Part shown: positions 1 through 5,283 of the stretch, piece after piece
How the letters are laid out: each line of letters begins with the position of its first letter
Numbering within the stretch: position 1 is the stretch's first letter
Assembly (NCBI GenBank): GCA_003651105.1
Contig: QMTN01000037.1
Coordinates: 1-5,481 of the forward strand
DNA from: Thermoplasmata archaeon
GTDB taxonomy: Archaea; Thermoplasmatota; E2; DHVEG-1; B18-G2
Reading direction: 5' to 3'
DNA: 5,481 nt
The notes under the pieces: model-generated
What the model saw: only the letters and a program-made list of their open reading frames with translations
Told to the model about the DNA's origin: nothing
Database searches by the model: none
Program-made: the position numbers and the translations under genes

Positions 1-127
1 GTTTCTGGCAAAGGTGAGAAGGAACTATATCAGACTTGCCAAAGGAGAGAGATACAGGATAATAGATGGAAGGAGAAGGATAGATGATATAGTGGATGAA
101 TGCTTAAAGGATATCTTGGGAGAATGA
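1..127 (+). CDS. tmk: Thymidylate kinase (dTMP kinase), C-terminal 41 residues only
   Basis: The frame whose first complete codon begins at base 2 is open to a TGA at 125-127 and gives 41 residues; the gene begins outside the window. The peptide has the pattern of the dTMP kinase C-terminus: FLAKVRRNYIRLAK (the 'FL-x-x-VR-x-x-Y-x-x-LA' helix), then RYRIIDGRRRIDDI (the 'R-x-x-x-ID-x-x-x-x-I-x-x-I' strand and helix), then a short final helix. The family phosphorylates dTMP to dTDP with ATP in the cytoplasm, in dTTP synthesis. The P-loop, the DR-x motif and the lid lie outside the window, so catalytic residues cannot be checked. The stop overlaps the ATG of arcS by four bases (ATGA), which implies co-transcription and probably coupled translation. 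Calling it tmk rests on this tail alone; another P-loop nucleotide kinase of the same fold is the main alternative. Confidence 0.78.
   Translation, partial: FLAKVRRNYIRLAKGERYRIIDGRRRIDDIVDECLKDILGE
124..127 (+). other. ATGA stop-start overlap coupling tmk to arcS
   Basis: The four bases contain the ATG of arcS (124-126) and the TGA of the upstream kinase (125-127). Such overlaps usually mark one transcript with translation coupling. It is the main reason for preferring this start to the in-frame ATG at 100. Confidence 0.7.
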
Positions 128-1902
128 GGATAAGGGTAGCTTGCAGGGATGGCGCGGGAAGATGCGGTGATCTGGAGATAAAAGATAGGATGGTTTCCAT
201 ACCGAACATCATCTACCTTCACTCCAAAAGGTTTCCATCTCCAGATTTTGCCGAGATCATTGGAACATTGGATGGAAGAGGCAAAGAAGGAAAAGTAACG
301 ATAGACTTCTCTCCTTTCAGTGAGAGGATCATCTATCCCGCAAGCATGCCCCCGAGCTTTCATAGACTTATAGAAGAGGGAGATCTATGCATCATTCCAT
401 CCAATCTTGAAGGAGAGATTCCGGATATAAGGTTAAGGAGAAGGATCTTCATCCTGGCCAACCTGGTATCGATCTATGAGAGGTCAAGGATCTTTGTCAA
501 GAATCTTGTTGAGGCGAGGGAAAGGGTTGGTTACAACTCTATCTTGTACGCGCCGGGCGTGGCGGATGCGAAGAATCTATCTCTCTTGATTTATCTAGGG
601 GTTGATCTCGTTGATTCGACCAAAGCATTGGTGTCTGCGAGAAAAGGGATGCTTTTCTTTCCGGAGGGAAATGTATCTGTTGAGGATGCTGGAAAAATAT
701 GCTCATGCCCAATATGCGAGAAATTCGAGGATCCTGAAGACATGGGCTTCGAAGATATACTCCTGCATAATCTCCTGATGCTAAGAAGGGAGATGGACAG
801 GATCAGGTTCTTCATTTCCAAGGGCAGGCTCAGGGAACTCGTTGAGACGAGGGTATCAAACTCTCCAGAGCTGTTGGAGAAGTTCAGGATCCTGAATGAT
901 GAGTTTTATGGTTTCCTTGAGGAGAGGACACCCATAATCAAGAAGGAAAGGTTGATGGCATGCCTCAGGGAATCTCTGGATTACCCGGAGATAAAAAGGT
1001 TCAGGAAAAGAGTAATAGAGTGGTATGAAAAGCCGAGGTGCACCAAGATACTGGTTCTCCTTCCCTGCTCAGCAAAGAAGCCCTACTCCCAATCGAAGAG
1101 CCACGGGATGTTCAAGAGCTCGATCAAGGGATGCGGTAATACCAATGTGATCCACGAGATGATAGTAACATCCCCCTTGGGTATCGTCCCGAGAGAGCTA
1201 GAGATGATCTATCCCGCAAATCTTTACGATATACCTGTTACAGGTAGATGGTTCGGGGATGAGCTGGAAATGATAAAGGATATGCTGGCTAGGTATATCA
1301 AAAGGAACAGGTATGACATGATCCTCTCCCATCTTCCAGATGATCTGAGTGCCCTGGTTGAAGAAGTTCTTGGAGAGGTCGTAGTGACATGTAAGGGAAA
1401 TCCAACGTCCAAGGAATCTCTCGAAAACCTGAGAAGGAATCTCAAGGAGATGGTCTCTGGCTATGAGCATGTATCCAGAGAGGAGAGGTTGATCGATGAT
1501 CTGCGATCCATATCAAGTTACCAGTTTGGAAGAGAGGTTGCTGAAAAACTGATAATGGATGGCTGTGAAGTGAAGGGAAAATATCCAAGCCTCAGGGTAT
1601 TTTGGAAGAGAAAACAGATCTGCTCCCTATCCAAGGAAAGGGGTCTGATATCCCTGTCTCTGGAAGGAGGAAGGATCTTGTTCTCTGAGAACAGGAATAT
1701 CGTGGAGATAGAGGATGTGGATATAAAGGGATCTGTTCTCGCGCCATGCGTGAAGAGAGCGGATCCATGCATAAGGATAGAGGATGAGGTTGTTATTAAA
1801 AGAGAGGGAAGGTTCTATGGTGTTGGGATAGCTAGGATGAATGGAAGGGAGATGGTTGATCTGGAATATGGAGAGGCTGTCAGGTTGAGGCATCACCTCT
1901 GA
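124..1902 (+). CDS. arcS: Archaeosine synthase ArcS (TgtA2), tRNA modification enzyme
   Basis: This 592-residue protein acts on archaeal tRNA in the cytoplasm. In the known pathway arcTGT inserts preQ0 at position 15 of the D-loop, and ArcS, in many archaea together with the radical-SAM protein RaSEA, converts it to archaeosine. Residues about 1-240 are a TGT-like fold that keeps a zinc site (C193, C195, C198, with H215 as likely fourth ligand) but lacks the DSGGFQ-type active-site motif of true transglycosylases. Residues 314-327 match the ArcS signature PC-X3-KPY-X2-S-X2-H exactly. A conserved SPLGIVPRELE...YPANLYDIPVTGRW block follows (350-376). Residues about 520-592 form a C-terminal PUA RNA-binding domain. 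I chose ATG 124 because it overlaps the upstream stop (ATGA) and leaves a natural start, MRIRVACRDG. An in-frame ATG at 100 would add eight residues (MLKGYLGR) lying inside tmk. No strong Shine-Dalgarno sits at normal spacing: GGGAG ends one base before the ATG and AAAGG lies 13 bases away, so coupling to tmk is likely. RaSEA is not in the window. Confidence 0.95.
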   Translation: MRIRVACRDGAGRCGDLEIKDRMVSIPNIIYLHSKRFPSPDFAEIIGTLDGRGKEGKVTIDFSPFSERIIYPASMPPSFHRLIEEGDLCIIPSNLEGEIPDIRLRRRIFILANLVSIYERSRIFVKNLVEARERVGYNSILYAPGVADAKNLSLLIYLGVDLVDSTKALVSARKGMLFFPEGNVSVEDAGKICSCPICEKFEDPEDMGFEDILLHNLLMLRREMDRIRFFISKGRLRELVETRVSNSPELLEKFRILNDEFYGFLEERTPIIKKERLMACLRESLDYPEIKRFRKRVIEWYEKPRCTKILVLLPCSAKKPYSQSKSHGMFKSSIKGCGNTNVIHEMIVTSPLGIVPRELEMIYPANLYDIPVTGRWFGDELEMIKDMLARYIKRNRYDMILSHLPDDLSALVEEVLGEVVVTCKGNPTSKESLENLRRNLKEMVSGYEHVSREERLIDDLRSISSYQFGREVAEKLIMDGCEVKGKYPSLRVFWKRKQICSLSKERGLISLSLEGGRILFSENRNIVEIEDVDIKGSVLAPCVKRADPCIRIEDEVVIKREGRFYGVGIARMNGREMVDLEYGEAVRLRHHL

Positions 1903-4787
1903 ATCCTTTTTCCTATTGATAGAACAGCTATCCCGATGGATACGATAAGAACAACCAGGATAACCGCCATCTCGTACTGCGATAACCCCCAGAGCGTATC
2001 TGGAACGGTTGGATTCAGACCCATCGCATACTCCTTTACCTCTACGATTCCATCACCATCCATATCTCCCTTTGCATCATCTGGATCTTCGGGATTCAAG
2101 CCATATATATCTTCCCACCAGTCTGGTATTCCATCGTTGTCGGTATCGTTGATATCCTTCACTATCCAGAAGCTTTGGATTGGAGATTGGTTTAAGTTGT
2201 TCTTGGTATCGGTCGATGATATGAAGAAGGTGTATTCTCCCGGGATATCGAATCTGCGCTCAAAGATGTAGAGATCATTCTCTTGGGTCATGCCATATCT
2301 ATGGATCCTTCCATCCGGATAGATTATGGTCAGGTTGACGTGATCAATACCTAGGTTATCGTGCACCACACACCCTATCTCCATGGTCTCGTTTACGAGC
2401 TGTCTCTTCCTTGGATGGGTCCAGATACCGCTTATGACTGGAGGGGTTGTATCTTCTTCGAGCCTGAAGCTTCTCTCTTCTGATCTTACGGTGTTATGCA
2501 TCACAGATCTATCTGTTGCGGTTATGTAATAGGTATATCTACCAGGCATCGGGGAAACGAGCCTGTAATGCCAGCATCCATCTATAGCTTCCATCGAATA
2601 TGCTCTGGTTGTGTTATCCGGATATCTGATAAAGATCTGCACATCTTCTATGCCAGCATCATCCACCAGTTTGGCATAGATATCTATGCCTTCCCCAACC
2701 TCACCGGCGCTCGGCTCATTCCATAACTCGATGATCTCCGGCGGTTCTCTGTCGCCTATCTCAACCTCCAAGATCCTTATGATCCTGTTGTTGGATCTGT
2801 TTCCATCCAAGATTCCTTCTAACTTTACATCCAAGCCCATCATCCACTTTCCATGAGATGGATTTGACCACTGGATTGATGCATTAACGATCTTCCTTGC
2901 AGGAAGTTTTAGATCCTTCTCACTAACCATTTCACTTTCCTCCCATCTCAGAACATCCTTAGCTATGTACAGGCAAAGTCTCGCGTTAATGTCTTCGTTT
3001 TCTGGATTCCTGATCAGAGCATAGATCGAGCATGGTATACCCTCTCTGATCCTTTCTGGAGTTATCAGATCTATTATCGCCACATCTGGTAACTCATGAA
3101 CACAAACCACTCTAGTTATCTTGTTGTTGCTCCAGTTCATATCATCTATGCCTTCCGGCGGTAGTATCTCTACGGTTACGTTGGCTTGTCCTGGGTAAAG
3201 GGGGATGAAATGGAGAGAAACATCCTGTGAGGTGTTGTTGATCACGAGATTGTACAGCCTTTCCTGGCTGGCATCATCATAGGAAAAGTTTATCCTTATC
3301 TGGATGGGGAAGGAAGTCAACTGTAAGTTTGATCCGATCCTCAGATTGATGATGGAAGGCATATTCCTGTATATCCTTTCCTCGAAGGATAGGTTTTCTA
3401 TCCTGAGATCCATCCTTCCAGCGTATACCGAGATCTCCTTCTCCCTGATGTATCCAGCATTATCTAGGGATGTGATCCTCAAGGTGTAGTTTCCCGTCTC
3501 CTCGAGAGTAAAACTCGTGGAGAAGTTAATGGAGTCGTTGGTTTGCATCTCTCTGCATTCCTTGAGAACATCATACCTGTAGATAGATAGGTTGGATGAA
3601 CGTATCTTTGATGTCGATCTTACAAGAATAGATACATTGCTTCCCTCCGGAAACAGGGATGCATTTGCAGGGCGCAGGACATCTATATCCCAGCCCTCAG
3701 GTTCAAATACCTTCTCTATGGTTGCGTTTCTGGATTCATTGAACCTTCTGGCTTTCGTCTCCTTGATGCCATTCTCGACTGCATCGTAGTAGATCATGTA
3801 GTACTTATCCTTTTTCGATAACCATATAACCTCACAGCCATGCTCAGTTAGATTCTCAAGGTAGTAATAGGTCGTTCTGTTTGCTATCCTTCCTTCCTCA
3901 TCGTACTCAACGATCTTCGTGGAGTTTGGATCGTATCTTGCCCCGATACCGAGGGATTCCATCAGGGAAGAGAAGTTCAACCTCATCCTTGCCTTTCCAT
4001 AACCTGAAGTTGCAACCAGGAATCTGTAGTGGTAGTTCGGATCAAACCAGGGCAGATACTTGTAGATGAAGATCCTGCTCCTCCAGATATTGTTGCTCTC
4101 ATTCTCCTCTTCTATCTCTCCTCTCGAGTCGATCTTTATCTCAACATCTCTGAAGCCGAAGCCCTCGATCTTCATATCGATCGAAAGGTTGCATCTTTCT
4201 CCAGGAGGAATGCCTCCATCGATCGAGATCTCTTTGCATTTTCCGCCAATCCTTAAAGATATATGGAACCTCTTATCCACCTCATGACCCTCATTCCTGA
4301 TGGTTGCGGTTATTCTCAAGGTTTCCCCATCTCTCAGCACATCCCTCAGACCCTTTACATCCTCTATAACCAGATCCGGCTTGACCTCTCTCACGTAAAT
4401 GAGTCTTGCGATCTCGTTGTTATCCTCGTTCTCTTCGAAGATCTCGTTGTTGTAATCAACCAAGATCCTGATACAGTGCTCTCCAGGAGGCAAGATCTGA
4501 TAAAATGTTACATTCTTTAAGTAATTCTTCTTGATTCCTCCATCGAGAAGTCTTAGGTCAACGAGATCATCGTCGATGAACAGGGCGATGTAAAAGGGTT
4601 GATCGAAGCTTTCCCCAAGGTTCTTGATGTAAACCTTTATCTCCGCGGGTCTTCCTTCTCTGAGATCATCAGGTATCTCGATGCTCTCGGGTTCAAGATC
4701 CGGATATCCTTTTGCGATTAATGGTATGGGTGATGCGAGAAATAGGGATAGAACTACTATGGAGAATAATACCCTCGATCTTATCAT
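1893..4787 (-). CDS. Large exported, membrane-anchored CARDB/Ig-like cell-surface protein
   Basis: This 964-residue protein is predicted to sit outside the cell, held by one C-terminal membrane helix. Residues 1-26 look like a Sec signal peptide (MIRSR, then a hydrophobic core, then ASPIPLIAKG) with no lipobox Cys. Two clear CARDB domains follow (about 29-132 and 137-241), each starting PDL and ending in the E-x-x-E-x-NN motif. A DUF2341-like module comes next (246-348: WFDPNYHYR ... NSTKIVEYDEEG ... YYMIYYDA), then an Ig-like domain (about 366-456), two more divergent CARDB-like domains (459-563, 567-675), a duplicated Ig-like pair (681-777, 781-876), a calcium-loop segment (878-930), a hydrophobic helix (938-958) and a basic tail KRIQR. 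There are about 28 N-X-S/T sequons. ATG 4787 is chosen over an in-frame TTG at 4805 because GGGAGGAGA lies seven bases upstream of the ATG and the TTG would overlap it. It stands alone, convergent with arcS. Adhesin, S-layer-associated or scaffold roles are inference; no catalytic motif was seen. Confidence 0.9.
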   Translation of the reverse strand: MIRSRVLFSIVVLSLFLASPIPLIAKGYPDLEPESIEIPDDLREGRPAEIKVYIKNLGESFDQPFYIALFIDDDLVDLRLLDGGIKKNYLKNVTFYQILPPGEHCIRILVDYNNEIFEENEDNNEIARLIYVREVKPDLVIEDVKGLRDVLRDGETLRITATIRNEGHEVDKRFHISLRIGGKCKEISIDGGIPPGERCNLSIDMKIEGFGFRDVEIKIDSRGEIEEENESNNIWRSRIFIYKYLPWFDPNYHYRFLVATSGYGKARMRLNFSSLMESLGIGARYDPNSTKIVEYDEEGRIANRTTYYYLENLTEHGCEVIWLSKKDKYYMIYYDAVENGIKETKARRFNESRNATIEKVFEPEGWDIDVLRPANASLFPEGSNVSILVRSTSKIRSSNLSIYRYDVLKECREMQTNDSINFSTSFTLEETGNYTLRITSLDNAGYIREKEISVYAGRMDLRIENLSFEERIYRNMPSIINLRIGSNLQLTSFPIQIRINFSYDDASQERLYNLVINNTSQDVSLHFIPLYPGQANVTVEILPPEGIDDMNWSNNKITRVVCVHELPDVAIIDLITPERIREGIPCSIYALIRNPENEDINARLCLYIAKDVLRWEESEMVSEKDLKLPARKIVNASIQWSNPSHGKWMMGLDVKLEGILDGNRSNNRIIRILEVEIGDREPPEIIELWNEPSAGEVGEGIDIYAKLVDDAGIEDVQIFIRYPDNTTRAYSMEAIDGCWHYRLVSPMPGRYTYYITATDRSVMHNTVRSEERSFRLEEDTTPPVISGIWTHPRKRQLVNETMEIGCVVHDNLGIDHVNLTIIYPDGRIHRYGMTQENDLYIFERRFDIPGEYTFFISSTDTKNNLNQSPIQSFWIVKDINDTDNDGIPDWWEDIYGLNPEDPDDAKGDMDGDGIVEVKEYAMGLNPTVPDTLWGLSQYEMAVILVVLIVSIGIAVLSIGKRIQR
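1903..1916 (+). terminator. Possible T-tract terminator for the tmk-arcS transcript
   Basis: A pyrimidine-rich tract with five consecutive T (1907-1911, flanked by CC on both sides) begins five bases after the arcS stop. Archaeal RNA polymerase often terminates at short T-runs without a hairpin, and I see no stem-loop here. The tract also encodes the Lys-Arg tail of the convergent gene, so amino-acid coding alone may explain it. Weak call. Confidence 0.3.
1911..1976 (-). other. C-terminal transmembrane anchor of the surface protein
   Basis: Residues 938-959 form a hydrophobic helix (YEMAVILVVLIVSIGIAVLSIG) followed by the basic tail KRIQR. With the N-terminal signal peptide this gives an outside-facing type I topology. 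No PGF-type archaeosortase signal precedes the helix, so it is probably retained as a membrane anchor. Confidence 0.85.
1998..2156 (-). other. Calcium-loop (thrombospondin type 3-like) linker of the surface protein
   Basis: Residues 878-930 hold two acidic loops, D-T-D-N-D-G-I-P-D (881-889) and D-M-D-G-D-G-I-V-E (908-916). Each is followed by a helix and a GLNP turn (896-899, 923-926). This is the DxDxDG pattern of thrombospondin type 3, dockerin and EF-hand loops, and calcium binding is expected from it. Position next to the membrane helix suggests a stiff juxtamembrane stalk in the presence of calcium. Confidence 0.8.
2160..2747 (-). repeat. Duplicated Ig-like module (two copies of about 97 residues)
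   Basis: Residues 681-777 and 781-876 align along their length. Both begin with PP-[EV]-I-x-x-[IL]-W, have D-x-x-GI-[ED]-[DH]-V-x-[IL]-x-I-x-YPD, then R-x-Y-x-M, and close with PG-x-YT-[YF]-[YF]-I-[TS]-[AS]-TD. The pattern suits an all-beta Ig-like fold found in archaeal and bacterial surface proteins. The two copies sit just before the calcium-loop linker and membrane helix, where a stalk is expected. Confidence 0.8.
2763..3413 (-). repeat. Divergent CARDB-like domains 3 and 4
   Basis: Residues 459-563 and 567-675 start with MDLRIENLSF and PDVAIIDLIT and end with NWSNNKITR and NRSNNRIIR. The shared -x-x-S-NN-x-I-x-R ending and the D-x-x-I opening match CARDB borders, but the internal PPGE turn is lost or altered. 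They are less certain than copies 1 and 2, and may be generic Ig-fold modules. Confidence 0.65.
4065..4703 (-). repeat. Tandem CARDB domains 1 and 2 (protein-level repeat)
   Basis: Residues 29-132 and 137-241 are two copies of one module. Both open with PDL (PDLEPESIEI, PDLVIEDVKG), continue with a strand ending in an I-x-N-x-G turn (VYIKNLGE, ATIRNEGH), then a GGI turn followed by the conserved PPGE (GGIPPGE in copy two, GGI...LPPGE in copy one), and end with the acidic E-x-x-E-x-NN segment (EIFEENEDNNE, EIEEENESNN). This is the standard CARDB pattern, a beta-sandwich found in many archaeal and bacterial surface proteins. The DNA copies have diverged, so the duplication is old. Confidence 0.85.
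4710..4787 (-). other. Predicted Sec signal peptide of the surface protein
   Basis: Residues 1-26 have two N-terminal arginines (R3, R5), a hydrophobic stretch VLFSIVVLSLFLA and a polar, proline-containing end before the first CARDB domain. No twin-arginine motif and no Cys for lipid attachment are present. The exact cleavage point, perhaps near A25, is uncertain. Confidence 0.8.
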
Positions 4788-4794
4788 GGTCGTC

Positions 4795-4803
4795 TCTCCT
4801 CCC
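4795..4803 (-). promoter_or_regulatory. Strong Shine-Dalgarno of the surface-protein gene
   Basis: On the minus strand GGGAGGAGA lies seven bases before ATG 4787. It is near-perfectly complementary to the archaeal 16S 3' end. It decides the start: the in-frame TTG at 4805-4803 partly lies in this site and would put six extra residues (MGGETT) before the signal peptide. Confidence 0.85.
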
Positions 4804-4848
4804 AATTTGCTGAAATCGATATTATTTGTGAATATTTCTATTTTTCCA

Positions 4849-4857
4849 TTTTAAAAA
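4849..4857 (-). promoter_or_regulatory. Candidate TATA box for the surface-protein gene
   Basis: On the minus strand the sequence TTTTTAAAA lies about 62 bases before the ATG. With usual archaeal spacing, transcription would begin about 25 bases downstream, near 4826, leaving a leader of about 40 bases that includes the Shine-Dalgarno. No clear purine-rich BRE precedes it, and other AT tracts nearby (4820-4840) could serve instead. Confidence 0.35.
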
Positions 4858-4926
4858 TTAGTGTTTTTATTATTGCATGTAACATCTTTCTAGAGGTTTG
4901 CTCTTGAAAACATCTGGAAGGTTTGT

Positions 4927-5283
4927 TTATCCAACGACCTTGTAGCGGTCTATGAATCTCCTGTACCACCTCTCATACTCATCTGTGGTAACTATATGAA
5001 ACTCGAAGGGATGTGGCTCTCCTATCCTTCTTGATATCTCCATTCTCAGCCTTGCCCTGAAAATCGGATCAACCGCAAGATCGGTGACGATGAGCACATC
5101 TATATCGCTGTCTGCTCTTCTTCCGCCTTTAATATAACTTCCAAAGATGATCAATTTTGCATCCCCATCTTTCTCCTTTGCGATCGATTTGATTATCTCA
5201 AGGTACCTGTCTACATTTCTATAGTACTTATCAAATGCTTTCAGCTTTTCAAGTTGAAAATCCACTACGGTTTTTCTAGGCAT
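4927..5283 (-). CDS. MNT-type nucleotidyltransferase, putative antitoxin partner of HEPN protein
   Basis: This 118-residue protein belongs to the minimal nucleotidyltransferase (MNT) group of the polymerase-beta superfamily. The signature GS-Y-x-x-G (48-53) is followed by SDIDVLIV (59-66), giving the metal-binding pair D60 and D62. The third carboxylate position, in PFEFHIV, appears to be E94 rather than the usual Asp. Length is normal for a stand-alone MNT protein. The first 40 residues are a helical, charged lead-in. The ATG at 5283 lies within the end of the HEPN gene (19-base overlap, different frame), so the two are probably translated together. In studied HEPN/MNT pairs the MNT protein neutralises the HEPN protein, in some cases by transferring AMP to it. 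That this one does so is inferred from family and gene order; the nucleotide and target are unknown. Confidence 0.88.
   Translation of the reverse strand: MPRKTVVDFQLEKLKAFDKYYRNVDRYLEIIKSIAKEKDGDAKLIIFGSYIKGGRRADSDIDVLIVTDLAVDPIFRARLRMEISRRIGEPHPFEFHIVTTDEYERWYRRFIDRYKVVG

Larger units (their letters stand above)
4788..4926. other. AT-rich intergenic region upstream of the surface-protein gene
   Basis: These 139 bases separate the nucleotidyltransferase stop from the surface-protein start. The middle (about 4804-4880) is much more AT-rich than the flanking genes. I see no convincing ORF, tRNA or stem-loop. It should hold the promoter of the surface-protein gene and the end of the HEPN/nucleotidyltransferase transcript; the latter has no obvious T-tract close to its stop. 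Confidence 0.7.

Noticed and set aside
100..126. In-frame ATG at 100 as the arcS start
   Set aside because: It would add MLKGYLGR, which lies inside the upstream kinase frame. ATG 124 forms the ATGA overlap and gives the more natural N-terminus.
700..768. Calling the 124-1902 gene a true tRNA-guanine transglycosylase because of its zinc motif
   Set aside because: The DSGGFQ motif is absent, while the ArcS signature at residues 314-327 is exact.
25..1896. Minus-strand open frames of 60-112 codons opposite tmk and arcS
   Set aside because: They lie antisense to confidently identified genes and give no family resemblance.
1998..2156. Dockerin domain of a cellulosome-like protein
   Set aside because: The DxDxDG loops resemble dockerin loops, but the spacing and GLNP turns fit thrombospondin type 3-like stalks better, and no cohesin or glycoside hydrolase is present.
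1936..4520. Several plus-strand open frames of 60-110 codons opposite the surface-protein gene
   Set aside because: They are antisense shadows of a long, domain-rich coding region, with low-complexity Ser/Ile/Pro-rich translations and no recognisable motif.
4788..4805. TTG at 4805 as start of the surface protein
   Set aside because: It partly lies in the Shine-Dalgarno that serves ATG 4787, and the six added residues would sit in front of the signal peptide.
4788..4926. A small RNA or C/D-box guide RNA in the intergenic region
   Set aside because: I found no paired C and D boxes and no convincing stem-loop; AT-richness is explained by a promoter.
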